Shown: positions 48,739-59,161 of the stretch, one piece after another
How the letters are laid out: each line of letters begins with the position of its first letter
Numbering within the stretch: the stretch's first letter is position 1
Assembly (NCBI GenBank): GCA_031841125.1
Contig: CM063106.1
Location: 4,898,001 to 4,962,000 of the forward strand
DNA length: 64,000 nt
Reading direction: 5' to 3'
Origin: Acanthococcus lagerstroemiae
Lineage: Eukaryota > Arthropoda > Insecta > Hemiptera > Eriococcidae
Translations under genes and position numbers: made by a program
Notes under the pieces: model-generated
Databases searched by the model: none
Told to the model about the DNA's origin: nothing
What the model saw: the letters and a program-made list of their open reading frames with translations, nothing else

Positions 48739-49669
48739 TTCTCGATGAAAAATAAAGATAGAGAGCGCCTAATTCATCAGAAATCCTGTACACGTGCTAC
48801 TTTAATTAGTCTGCATGCATGTTTTATGGGTGTAAAATTCAAAGTTCTAGTTGTGTTTTATTGTTTCAACGAGCTGTGGAAGTGGGAATTAGGCGTGTGC
48901 CCTCTTTTCTACATTGTTGTACCTTTTAATGCCCTCGCACGTCTAAATACGACTATTACGAAATATTTTTCCGCTTATGTTTCTCAAGTCTTTAAAGGCT
49001 GTTCCTATAGTAAAACATTCTGGTCCTTTGTTATTAAATGCTTAAAATGAAATCGAGATATTCATTACTGGGTTTTAAAAGTCGTTGAATTCGCGTCCGA
49101 CGTTGGTTTGACCCTGAGTTGAAAATTAGAGCACGAGGGTGTGGAAGACAAAAGTTTCCGAAACACCGTGCGAATATCGTAAAGTCACTACTTGGTCATT
49201 TTTTCTTTCTAAATTTCGCAAGTTGCTAATTTTGTTTTTAATATTTCCCTTTTCACTATGTTTTCAAAATGATGTTATTGGGGTCCACAGGAAAACTGGA
49301 GATGTATTGGAAAAGTCAGTCAGTGAAATATTGGCATTATACGGTAAATTTAAATGTTCCGCACCCAGGATAGCAAATTAATGTGACTTGAAAATTGACA
49401 AATTGATTATTACAATAATGTAAAAACTAGGATGTACAATTATTGAATTTTGTTAATTGGTCTATTTCAAGAACAACAGCTTGGTACAAGAATGACGAGT
49501 GCCAGCTTCCATTGAAAGATATTAACATTCAGATTCCGCGGTAGAGCACCCCTCTGAGCCGAAGAAATGTTGTAAGGCGAAACCGCCCGTGGGAGGGAGA
49601 CTTGGGGAGCCTGCGGAAAGGAAAAAAATATTCGCTTAAGAAGCCCGAACGATTAGATTATTTTTAAAC
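48739..49669. other. Non-coding stretch, nothing recognised
   Basis: Open frames at 48745-49050 and 49139-49381 have no motif and no splice or promoter context that supports them. Confidence 0.35.
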
Positions 49670-49910
49670 GCTGAAGACTTATTTTAGACGTGATTAAAAA
49701 TTTTCTAGACTTGCAGGCATATTTAGGACACTTTAGGATTAAAGGAGTTTAAAATAGGTATGAAACAGTCTTGAGAGCATGTTAGTAAGTTTGGAATAAG
49801 TCTCGAAGAGTTTTGAAAAGTCTTAAGTACGTCTTGAAAAGTTTTAGGCGGTCCTAATCAGGCTTGAAACTGTCTTAATCGAGTCCGGGTGATTGTTACG
49901 AGGTCTAAAA
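49670..49910. repeat. Degenerate minisatellite of about 20 bp
   Basis: The phrase (G)TCTTGAAA-(A/C)-(G/T)TnTTAnGnnG is iterated: TTTGGAATAAGTCTCGAAG, AGTTTTGAAAAGTCTTAAG, TACGTCTTGAAAAGTTTTAG, GCTTGAAACTGTCTTAATCG. Units drift in length between about 18 and 24. Confidence 0.5.
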
Positions 49911-50574
49911 CATCTTTGCAAAAGAGTCTTGTAGAAGTTTAATGAACCATTCAAAACTTAGAACCCTTCGGACGAAACCGAAATATTAATGATTTTTCAA
50001 TGAAACTTTGTACACCACATGTTTACACGAAAGTACAACTTCCTGGCTAGGTCCGTCAACAAAATTCGAAAATTTTGTTCCACCCTAATGGGTATTATTT
50101 GATGGTATTAAGATGTAGGATTTTTATTCGTAATGTTCTAGGGGCGGCTACCGGGAAATTGCTATCGTATTGTTTCAACTTTTCACTTTCTCTGTCTCTC
50201 CACTGTTTCTCATTTTCCTCCTCTACTCTCTCTGGCTACTACAGTCGCCCAGAACTTCCTAATGTACCAGCATTCTTGGGAAATTATCCGGGAATTTAAA
50301 TGGTTAATCCGCCTCTGTTGTTCTATTCGGTCGTTTGTTTCAGTTGCCAGGTGCACGTGCCTAAAATTTGGAAATAATCTTCTAATCGTGTAAACATTTG
50401 TTGGAAATCAAAACATTCTCCACCGTTTTCACATACGAGCAGTGTTTTGATTTCCCAACTTGTACATGCAGCTTCCCCGATCAAAAAAAGTTCTCAGTTT
50501 CCGCCGGGGTCGTTAAATCGCGCGTAAAATAGATTAATGAAATTGCTGCATTAGTCCAGTTATTTAAAAATATA
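49911..50574. other. Non-coding stretch, nothing recognised
   Basis: CT-rich run near 50185-50235. No gene recognised. Confidence 0.35.
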
Positions 50575-51406
50575 CTGTGAGTCACAAAAATATTCGGAAT
50601 ACAGTTTTTTTCGCAATATTGAAAGAAGAATGGGCGGAAAAAATCCGAAAAAGTTGTATGTGGCAGAAGGTAGAGTAGGGAGTCTTGGAGCACCAATTTT
50701 TTTTGGAGAAGTACCAAAAATTATGCACAGAAAAAGAAAAACACGAAATATGTAGCCACATTAATATTCGGACACCGTGTATTTTTTCCATAAGAAATCC
50801 GACTTGATCTTACATTTTCCTGAGTAAGATTCTAGAAAATGTTCCTTTGATGATCAAAAGTTGATACCTGAATAATTGAAGTATTGCAGATTATGAGTTA
50901 GGTAATTACGACATCGTAGCATGACTGAATGCGAAGTTAGGTATGGGTTGAAAAAATATGCAACAAGAAAACTTCCTGCGTCCGCCCATTATAATAAGCA
51001 TGCAACCCAAAAGAAACAAAATATAGTTATGACCCGTTTCTAACTCAACCAGTACAGGAGCGATGATGATGTGGGTTAAAATTTCGTATTCTGTAAAGCT
51101 TCTAGTTTACACAAATCACTTGTGATCATCAAAGGAACATTTTCTAGAATCTTACTCAGGAAAATGTAAGATCAAGTCGGATTTCTTATGGAAAAAATAC
51201 ACGGTGTCCGAATATTAATGTGGCTACATATTTCGTGTTTTTCTTTTTCTGTGCATAATTTTTGGTACTTCTCCAAAAAAAATTGGTGCTCCAAGACTCC
51301 CTACTCTACCTTCTGCCACATACAACTTTTTCGGATTTTTTCCGCCCATTCTTCTTTCAATATTGCGAAAAAAACTGTATTTCCGAATATTTTTGTGACT
51401 CACAGT
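50575..51406. mobile_element. Tc1/mariner-type MITE with 282-bp inverted arms
   Basis: Left arm 50575-50856 and right arm 51123-51406 are inverted copies that look nearly identical (one single-base length difference seen near the outer ends). They begin CTGTGAGTCACAAAAATATT and are flanked by TA on both sides (50573-50574, 51407-51408). An inner copy of a terminal-like word, ATTCGGACACCGTGTATT, is in each arm, recalling the inner repeats bound by Tc1 transposases. The 266-bp centre has no coding content. The same 60-residue open frame occurs in both arms only because they are identical. Recent by arm identity. Confidence 0.85.
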
Positions 51407-51408
51407 AA

Positions 51409-52730
51409 TTCAAGCAGAAAATGTGAGGATATTGAAAAGCGGAAACTGTCCGTTGAAAGAATCCAAGTGGTTGTATTACACATGTTTAGTAAGTAGATGT
51501 ATACGAGAAAATCAAAAGTACACGGAAAAAGAAATGTCTAAATATCGCTTCCGAATAATGTTTAAAGGGCAGTTTCGTTGTGTAGAATCTTTTTTTGAGA
51601 TTACGTGTAGCATACTTCCTCCGGTCCTTTTTTACTTTTCAATTCAGCCTTCTCGCCCCCTCGTATTTCACCTACCCTTCTTCGATCTTCAACCCTGCTC
51701 TCACAGCATCGTCGATTCTTATTATTGCTTTTGGTATATCTGTTTGCTTTCTCAGTTCTTTTTCTTTCCTTTTTTTTATTTTTTTGGTACGTGTTATTGA
51801 TTCGCAACAGTTCTGCCTCATTTTCCTTTTTATGTTATCGTTTACGTAATATTACGACCTATGCGATTGTATGTATTTCGCTGCCATTTCCTTCGCTGAA
51901 ATTCCACTTGCCCAAGTTAAACCTCACCGGCTTCTACGGATTTTTACTGTAATCTTTTTTTATTTCGTTTTTTCCTTTCTTTCTTCAGTTTTGTTTCTTT
52001 TCGTACACTTAAAATCTATTTTGTTTTTCCTTATACTAAATTATGCTTCCTTCGTTCTGATATTCCGCTTTGCCGATGCATTGCGAAATAACGTCTGCTG
52101 TATTCTCTCTCGTAAATTGCGAGCTTAAATAACGCTGTACTACTTTCGCTCTAGAGAGTACCTTTTCACCGCGATGCCGTATTCGTCACTTTATTTATTT
52201 ATTTTAGTTGTGTTTCTTTCCTCTCCTCCTTTTCGCAACCCTCTCGAGCTTTAAAAGCTCAGTGCTGGAGGGCGATTTGTTCGACCGATTTATCTTTTCC
52301 GGAGCGAGGGGCCGAAATCGCGACGGTGATTTATGAGAAAAAGATTTTCGCCGGCGGTGGTCGGACAAATAAGGAGAAAATTGCGGAAATTTGGGTAAAT
52401 TGTTTTTTCATTTTCTCGATTTTCTGTTTCATTTAACTCGGAGTGGAGCTGTTTTAAATGTTAACCTGGTGGCTAGGCGAGCTCTGGAGGCTTGTTCGCA
52501 GATGCCTTTGGCGGCCAAGTATATTAGGGAACAAAACTAATGGGTGTACTTACGAATCTCGCCTCCTATGAGGTAAACAGATTTTGAGTAGTAATACCTC
52601 TTGACTTGGCATCCTGTGTGACAGTTAGTTAGCGCCCGTACGGAATGATTGACAAGGAGGTAACGAGCTTTGAAACGTATTAACGTAAGGAAAAGTATCT
52701 CAGTGGCCTAATCTTTCTTTTCGAGTTAGT
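51409..52730. other. Non-coding stretch, T-rich
   Basis: Long T-rich runs (51720-52060) yield hydrophobic open frames in several phases (Phe/Leu/Ser-rich); these are composition artefacts. The part 52240-52520 is more GC-rich. Nothing recognised. Confidence 0.4.
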
Positions 52731-52892
52731 GATAAGTCAACCACAAATTCAGTCAGCAACCGTTTTCGTTGATTTTTCAGAGCTTATTCCCGGATTGAGT
52801 CAGTGACATACTTATATCTGATACAGTTAGCCAATGTATGTGTTGATGAATCAGCGAAAATGGTTGCTTATTGAATCTGTGGTTGACTTATC
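52731..52892. repeat. 162-bp fold-back element
   Basis: GATAAGTCAACCACAAATTC (52731) and its inverted partner GAATCTGTGGTTGACTTATC (ending 52892) continue inward as AGTCAGCAACCGTTTTCG / CGAAAATGGTTGCTTATT, giving arms of about 45 bp. Small MITE; target-site duplication not clear. Confidence 0.65.
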
Positions 52893-53163
52893 GTTGATTC
52901 AAAGTCAGGGAGTATTATAATAAAGAATCTACGAGGCACATCGCCGCCATGTTTAAATGTGCCGTATGTTTCTGCGTAATTGGGACAGGTTTCACCGAGT
53001 GAATGTTGAAGGCATAATACCCGTTATACTACTAACACGTTGTCTACCTCAAATAATTGAAAGCCCAAATCCTTACGGGATAAAGAATAGACTGATAATG
53101 CCAAATATAAGTTTCGGCTCAGTACACTGGCGTACAAACGCAGGTGTGCAACTCGTACCGAAA
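52893..53163. other. Non-coding stretch
   Basis: Start of an unrecognised 163-codon open frame (52957-53448) that runs through the following palindrome; not annotated as a gene. Confidence 0.3.
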
Positions 53164-53239
53164 GAAAATGGAAGCACGCATGCGTGGGTTGTCGCTGTGA
53201 CTCATACAAAGACAACTCGCGCATGCGTCATTCCGTTTC
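53164..53239. repeat. 76-bp hairpin with GCATGCG cores
   Basis: Arms GAAAATGGAAGCACGCATGCG and (inverted) CGCATGCGTCATTCCGTTTC, then GTTGTC and GACAAC, pair with few mismatches around a 17-base loop. Each arm holds GCATGCG, itself palindromic and similar to an NRF1/Ewg half. A tiny MITE or a structured RNA is possible. Confidence 0.5.
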
Positions 53240-53803
53240 TATTTGTGAGTCGTACATTCGCATTCTTTACGCCTACGCATTGGAACTTTTCCTATGGCGC
53301 TGCCCTTCCAGAGCACTACCAGTCCATTATGTGTAGTCTACTCAGAGGATGGAAGATGATTTTGCTACTGTGTTGCCTACCCTACAAATCGAAGGGGCAT
53401 ATGAATTTAAATTTCAATTCACATTTCTGTTTACGTTTCAAGACGTAATTGCAAAGGACTTTACAAAATATTAGTTCTTGATGAGTGCATTGATACTTCT
53501 TGTGTTAACATGTTGCGTTCTTCAAAAAATTGCAGTGGGTAATTTTGCTTTTTCATCCTCCGAATGGCGTGAAATTGTATCATTAGTCACCTGTGGGTAA
53601 TCGCTATTCAGGTCGAACATTCACTAGGAGCGCTACAATCGGCAAAATTGAAAAAGGGATCAGGACGATTTTCCTATTTGAATGTTAATTGAGTTACCTC
53701 AAAATAAGTCGAGAACGAAGCCATTTAGCGGAAAAATTAAGATAATAAAATTTGTAGAGCGTACAATTTCCTATAAGTTACCTTCTTTCATAAAAATTGA
53801 TTT
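53240..53803. other. Non-coding stretch before the BEL element
   Basis: No feature recognised. Confidence 0.3.
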
Positions 53804-53808
53804 CGATC

Positions 53809-54020
53809 TGGTTTTTAATTGTAATTCATTTTGTAAAAAGGAAAATCACAAAAAATAAACCTTTTAATTTACAACACGCGAAGGAACGCAGAAGAAACGG
53901 AAAACGTCATGATAAGAAAAAAACTACATCTCACAGATAAAAACATAGGAAAGAAAAATGAAGTTTTTACAATAATGTTGGAGCATCAGAAAATAACGGA
54001 GGCACTCGAATGCCAGAACA
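53809..54020 (-). repeat. BEL element 3' LTR
   Basis: Plus-strand ends TGG...ACA, so the sense strand begins TGTTCTGG and ends AAACCA, with canonical TG..CA termini. It differs from the other LTR at three sites (for example ATTCATTTTG versus ATTAATTTTG). The sense sequence just upstream of it is T- and C-rich (C7); I see no polypurine tract there. Confidence 0.92.
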
Positions 54021-54216
54021 TAACTCGGGGGGGATAAACGATAGTTTATCAGAAAAAAATCAAACAAAATACAAAAGACGAGACATCAAAAACGAAATAG
54101 TAACGTTCGGGTGGAAATTAATAACTAAAATTAAAAATAAAGACAAGAACAAAAATTTGTGTGGCTAAACCTACAAAGGAACTAAAAGGATTAAAAATGT
54201 GAAAATAAATCGCCTA

Positions 54217-55565
54217 TTAAATTACAAGACAATGGAAGTAGTCAAGACGTAAAAAGAGAATCGTTCGCAAGGTTTTTTCTTCAAAAAAAAAAAATGCAAA
54301 CAAAAATAACGGGCAAAAAATCAGATAAAAATCATAAAAATTGGATTTAGGGCCTTTTATCCACAGCTGACTTTTCATCAGATTATCAGCCGAGATAACT
54401 CGAGTGGCCAAATCAGCAGGATTCTGATTAGTTGGGATGTATGCCCAAGTACAATTAGGCAATGTTGCCTGAATATCTCGGACGCGATTTGCTACAAACA
54501 CTTTCCAAGTGTCTGGAGGTTTGTTCAGCCAACAGAGAACAGTCTTGGCATCTGAAAAAGCATACTTCTTGACCAGACTGTCAGAAAAAATGGATTCGGC
54601 TTTGGTTAACAGCTTGGCCAACAGTTGAGCAGCTTGAAGTTCCAATCTAGGAATTGATAACTCCTTCAGAGGTGCGACTTTAGTCTTGGCGCACACAAAA
54701 GAGACAGCAAAATTGTCTTCGTCTGTAGGCACTCGGATATACACTACAGCGCAGTAAGCTCGATTACTGGCATCACAAAAACCGACCAGCTCAAATGGAA
54801 CATCGGAGAGAAAGGCTAAATAATATCGATCAATGGTGAAGGAATTGAGCTTCTCTAAATCTGACAGGTAAGCTCGAAATTCATTTCCCAGTGTTGATGG
54901 AACTGCATCATCCCAGTCAACGTTCTTCTCCTTCCAAATTCTCTGCATCAGCAGCTTGGACTTGATAGTGACTGGAGAAAGAACTCCCAAGACATCAAAG
55001 ATACTGGCAATCTCGGATAAAAATCGACGTTTGGTGATAACCTCGGGGATTGGCTCAGGTCTGTAAGAAACACCCAATTGATCGGCTTCTGGTATCCATT
55101 TCAAACCCAAAACCTTGGCTTCACCAAGTTCAACAGATCTCTTCTCGCCAATGGATTCAACCAACTTCGGATCTAGAGCAGCGAGAAACTCAGGGGCGTT
55201 GCTTATATATTTTCTGAGTGGGAACTTTGCGCCGAGCAACTTTTGCCATACGACTTGATTGACTCTAACGGCTTCTAGAACAGAGTCGGCTCCAGTTAGG
55301 AGATCATCCATGTAGAAGTCTCTACGAATGATATCTGCGCACCTTGGATTCAATGCGCTGATAGAGTCAGCCAAGACAAATAAGCACTTGGTAGCAACAA
55401 AGGATGCGGAAGCTGTTCCATAAGTGAGCGGGTTAAGGATACCCACTTTAGGTGGATTGTCTTTGGATTTCTTATAAACGATCTTCTGCAGTTGTCGATC
55501 CATCGGATCAACCAGGATTTGCTGGTACATTTTCTCCACATCAGCGGTAAAGGCTACCTTGTGGC
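54217..55565 (-). pseudogene. BEL pol: reverse transcriptase and RNase H, integrase lost
   Basis: From 55565 the frame reads HKVAFTADVEKMYQQILV, then the catalytic YMDDLLTG (about 55312), LGLKWIPEADQL, FDVLGVLSPVTI, the RNase H-like VGFCDASNRAYCAVVY and LSIPRLELQAAQLLA, and NPADLATRVISADNL. BEL pol normally goes on with SLWWxGPxWL and the integrase with its HHCC and DDE motifs. Here the frame reaches QLWIKGP (about 54350) and continues as unrelated Phe-rich sequence to a stop at 54217. The integrase has been deleted. The start of this frame is cut off from the preceding RT frame by a one-base deletion at about 55565. Confidence 0.88.
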
Positions 55566-56160
55566 GGCGAACCGAAGAACAATGTCAAAAAGGTTGAGCT
55601 GGAGTACAGGTCCAACCATCAAAATGTCATTCAAGGATTTTCCGGATCGCCTCTTGAATGAAGCATGGAAGACAATGCGTACCTTCGTAGTTGACTTGTC
55701 CATGCGGATAACCAGCAGCTGAGGTAGGTAGTAGGGAAGATAATTTCGATCGGCTACATCTTCCGAACATTCAATAAACGATAAATGTTCCAACCCTTCG
55801 TACTCATTTATAAACTTGTGGTACTCGTTGATCAATTCGGGTTCTTTGGAGAGGATCTTATCAACAGAGCGCTCAGCGGACACTCGAGTTCCAGACAAAG
55901 TAGTCGGATCACCTTTCTTGGGATAAAAAATGACAAAGCATCCTTCTAAATTGCGGTAGAAGGTGGTATCAAAATGCTCTAAACACTTCCTCTGTTCTTC
56001 TGTTTGAGGATGTTCGATCTCTAACTGCTTGTCATCACAGATCTTCTTCATACAACGTTCAATACTAACTAATGTCGAAGCATGGCTAATTCTAGGTCTC
56101 GACAGCGCAAACGGATCAGCTTCTCCAGCTTTACCAATTGCAAACCAGCCAAAAGAGTGA
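55554..56160 (-). pseudogene. BEL pol: N-terminal part of the RT region
   Basis: Sense frame from about 56160 reads SLFGWFAIGKAG and ISHASTLVSIERCMKKICD, the linker after the protease. Then QRKCLEHFDTTFYRNLEG and YLPQLLVIRMDKSTTKVRIV, FHASFKRRSGKSLNDILMVG and LQLNLFDIVLRF follow, the first RT blocks of BEL elements. The frame ends at a stop at 55554. Continuity with gag-protease is lost near 56160 and with the rest of RT near 55565, each time by one base. BEL/Pao elements usually have a single long frame, so both are probably mutations. Confidence 0.85.
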
Positions 56161-57937
56161 CTTTATCAACCTTGATCGTCTCGTTCAGCAGATAATCTTC
56201 GACATACTCAGCGCCAATTATTATATCCGTTGAGTTGTATGGAAGGTCTGCTTCAGCAAATTCCACATCGGGAACACCGGATTGTAGCGCTTGGATAGAC
56301 TCTGCAGGCTTAACGTATTTAATTGCGCTACTTGGGACCACCAGACAGTCTACTTCCATCTCAAATTCGGATACTCGAGACCTCAAAATTATGCGGCAAA
56401 TCTTACTACAGCAAACTGGTTTTTCTCCGACACCCTCGATGGAATACAAAACCTCGGATCTGCGAGTTTGCAATCGGTGTCTTCGAACAAATGTCTCCGA
56501 TATCATAGTTACTTGGGAAGCTAGATCACTCAAGATACGAACTAAGCCGGCTCGAGAACGATTTTGGAAGCGAACAACGGCTGTTGGTAACAATACAGCG
56601 CCTCCAATACAAGCAGCACTGGAAGTCTTGGATATTTCGCTCTCTTGCGGTGGATCTGGATTGGGTGGCTTCTCCTGCCTTTCTTCTTTCTTCGGCTTGT
56701 TAAAATGCAGAAGAGTGTGGTGCTTCTGAGAACAAGTCTTGCACAGGCTTCGACGACAATCGGACGTTTTGTGACCTTTGCCAAAACAATTAGCACATAA
56801 GCCATTCTTCTTCACCAATTCATACCTCTCGTATGGTATTTTTCGGAGGAATGTTGGACATTCAATCAGCAAATGGCAGCTGCTACACACCCAACATTTG
56901 ACTGAGGAGCTGGTGGAGAAAGAGCGTTTCGCCTCCTCTGCTTTTCCCTTATTGGCGGATGACTTACTCGGAGGGTTACTCTTTGGCTTTTCGCGGATAA
57001 CCAAGCCTTTCCTTTCGTCGGCAGCGCTGGCACGAACTTCTAAAAAATTGGTCAAGGTTTTGAACGCAGGATAAACCTTCTTATCTTCAATGGAATTTTC
57101 AAAATCCCTTTTGGTAGCGTCATCCAGCTTCGAAGAGACCAGATAGGACAATATAGTGCTCCACTGCTCTGGATGTTCACCACAACCTTTGAGACCACGT
57201 AGTGAAGCTCTGACATTATCCAACAACGCTCGAATACCAGATTCGTCTTTTATTTTCTTGATTTCAAAAATATCAGACAAGTGTGTTCGGATAATCACAC
57301 ATTGGTTTTCATATCGGTTTAACAACTCCGACCAAGCTGTATTATAAGCATTTTCGGTCATATCGACGTCTCGGACAAACTCTTCAGCAGGTCCTTCAAG
57401 AGCTTGTTGCAAATAATACAACTTTCTGACGTTTGGAATGGTTGTATCTTCATGTATCAGGTTCGAAAACAAGCTTTTAAACTTTAAAAACTTCCTCGGA
57501 TCGCCATCAAACATTGGTATTTGAATTTTTGGCAACCGAACATCGGCTATTGGAGCACACAACTGGGAAGAACCAGGCTCAGAGCTGGATCCAGAGCCAG
57601 CAATGGAAGTGCGAGCTCCATGTCGGCGAAGGAACACAGAAATTTTACCAGAAAGATCAAGAACGCCGTAGGAAATAGCATCCAAATCTTTATACAGCCT
57701 GTCTTCCTGCTTTTTTGCCTCGGTTGGATCAGTATGATTGATGAGAAGTAACATTTCGTTGATCAGCTGCTCATGCTCCTTTTTCTTCTCACGAAGCTCA
57801 TGAAGAAGAAATTCACAGTATTGGAGAGCGGTATCGTCGGTTTTCTTCGCCCATTGGGTGAAATGATCAACAGCGTTGCTCACATAACGCTGCAGGATGG
57901 ATAGCATCTTTTCCTTGGCTGCGTAATCAGAAGTCAT
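56069..57937 (-). CDS. BEL gag-protease polyprotein
   Basis: I start at the ATG at 57937 (context TTCGCCATGA) rather than an upstream non-ATG codon. The product has 622 residues. Residues 10-100 are helical and charged. RLPKIQIPMFDGDPRKFLKF (134-153) and the following block are the DUF1759 capsid-like gag region. Residues 348-360 (CWVC..CH....C) and 381-394 (CANCFGKGHKTSDC) are zinc knuckles, followed by CKTC...HH..L..H. A Pro/Lys linker leads to a DUF1758-type aspartic protease, with SDLASQVTMISE at about 470-481 (active Asp about 471) and IIIGAEYVEDYLL near 580. The last 40 residues are out of frame relative to normal BEL proteins because of a one-base loss near 56160. Only a non-autonomous Gag could be made. 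Confidence 0.9.
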   Translation of the reverse strand: MTSDYAAKEKMLSILQRYVSNAVDHFTQWAKKTDDTALQYCEFLLHELREKKKEHEQLINEMLLLINHTDPTEAKKQEDRLYKDLDAISYGVLDLSGKISVFLRRHGARTSIAGSGSSSEPGSSQLCAPIADVRLPKIQIPMFDGDPRKFLKFKSLFSNLIHEDTTIPNVRKLYYLQQALEGPAEEFVRDVDMTENAYNTAWSELLNRYENQCVIIRTHLSDIFEIKKIKDESGIRALLDNVRASLRGLKGCGEHPEQWSTILSYLVSSKLDDATKRDFENSIEDKKVYPAFKTLTNFLEVRASAADERKGLVIREKPKSNPPSKSSANKGKAEEAKRSFSTSSSVKCWVCSSCHLLIECPTFLRKIPYERYELVKKNGLCANCFGKGHKTSDCRRSLCKTCSQKHHTLLHFNKPKKEERQEKPPNPDPPQESEISKTSSAACIGGAVLLPTAVVRFQNRSRAGLVRILSDLASQVTMISETFVRRHRLQTRRSEVLYSIEGVGEKPVCCSKICRIILRSRVSEFEMEVDCLVVPSSAIKYVKPAESIQALQSGVPDVEFAEADLPYNSTDIIIGAEYVEDYLLNETIKVDKVTLLAGLQLVKLEKLIRLRCRDLELAMLRH

Positions 57938-58944
57938 GGCGAAAAATTGACACAAAAACGCAGAAGAAACGGATAAAAACGGATAAATGCAATAAAAGAA
58001 CGATAAATACGGCTAAACTGTTCTCAAGAATTCAGAGAAAGGTATTGCGGTTCAAATACCCGAAGAAATCGCTAATATGACAATAAATTGGCTAAAATAC
58101 TCTGAAATTCAGCGGATCAGAACATAAGTTCGTCGGATACTAATTCGGATCAGGATGTAAAAAATATGGTTCAAATGCAAGAAAGTAACAACATAATACA
58201 AATATGCAATCAACAGACAAGATAGCTTGAAATGAATCAATAAAATGCAAATCACATATGCTTATCTGTCTCTGGATCAATGAAAAACAAATTCAGCATC
58301 AACAGTGATCAGTACAGATGTTGAAACCAAATCAAGATGCAGCTTTGAAATTCGGATCAGTTCTCAGCTTACAAATTGGTTCAGAACGGCATCGTGACAA
58401 ATTCAGTTCAGTTTAGTGCGGATTGAGGATCACCAGATGGCCACAGCAATAATGTTAAGCAGTAAGCAGTAACTGCAGTTCCTGAATAACAACTGAAGTT
58501 CCAAATCGAATTCCAATGATAAAGAGCATCAACTGAGCAGTACTGGCGATAGAATTGAAGACCAGACATTGGAAGTGAAGAACTGGCGTTGAAAAACGAG
58601 ATTCTGAAGCTACGGAGATGTTCAAAACGAAATTCTAGCACAGGAGGCGTTCACAAGATGATTTTTACTATGTTGGAGATGATAATACGGCTCAAATTCG
58701 TAGCAGCAGTGAGTTTGGATCAGGTTCCACAGAAAGCAGTCACTCAAATCAGCTTCATTTTTCACAAAAAAATTATTATGTTTATCGCCACACAATGACT
58801 CGGCAGTCGGCACGACTATTACGCACCATTCGCAGCTTCTCACTTCCAGAACGGATGATATAATTCAAGATCAAACGTTGATACTGAAGAATTGGTTTGC
58901 CGGTTGGGCTTCAAAGCAGAGCACCAATCCGGCCCGGAGGACCA
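57938..58944 (-). other. BEL leader with primer-binding site
   Basis: About 1 kb of non-coding sequence follows the 5' LTR. TGGTCCTCCGGGCC begins immediately after the LTR end (58944 downward) and is a primer-binding site by position and TGG start. The matching tRNA was not determined. The rest is rich in direct CAAAT and GATCAG words without an open frame. Confidence 0.7.
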
Positions 58945-59156
58945 TGGTTTTTAATTGTAATTAATTTTGTAAAAAGGAAAATCACAAAAAATAAACCTTT
59001 TAATTTACAACACGCGTAGGAACGCAGAAGAAACGGAAAACGTCATGATAAGAAAAAAACTACATCTCACAGATAAGAACATAGGAAAGAAAAATGAAGT
59101 TTTTACAATAATGTTGGAGCATCAGAAAATAACGGAGGCACTCGAATGCCAGAACA
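58945..59156 (-). repeat. BEL element 5' LTR
   Basis: Same 212-bp sequence as 53809-54020 with three substitutions. The 5' end in sense has a small palindrome GGCATTCGAGTGCC. A host copy of CGATC follows at 59157. Confidence 0.92.
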
Positions 59157-59161
59157 CGATC

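Larger units (their letters stand above)
53804..59161 (-). mobile_element. BEL/Pao LTR retrotransposon with 5-bp target-site duplication
   Basis: The element occupies 53809-59156 (5,348 bp), with sense on the minus strand. It has two 212-bp LTRs, and CGATC is duplicated at 53804-53808 and 59157-59161. Order in sense direction: 5' LTR, PBS-like TGGTCCTCCGGGCC directly after it, a leader of about 1 kb, gag-protease, RT, RNase H, 3' LTR. Integrase is absent. BEL/Pao assignment rests on the DUF1759-type gag, DUF1758-type protease and YMDD-LLTG RT. The element is shorter than typical (6-9 kb) and carries two frameshifts, so it cannot move by itself. The LTRs differ at three positions, so the insertion is fairly recent. 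Confidence 0.93.

Noticed and set aside
50582..51496. Two open frames with an identical 60-residue product
   Set aside because: They are the two identical inverted arms of a MITE, not a duplicated gene.
51601..52128. Hydrophobic multi-frame ORFs resembling membrane proteins
   Set aside because: T-rich sequence gives Phe/Leu-rich frames in every phase; no conserved motif.
52957..53448. 163-codon open frame on the plus strand
   Set aside because: No recognisable motif, no splice or promoter context, and it runs through a 76-bp palindrome. Probably chance.
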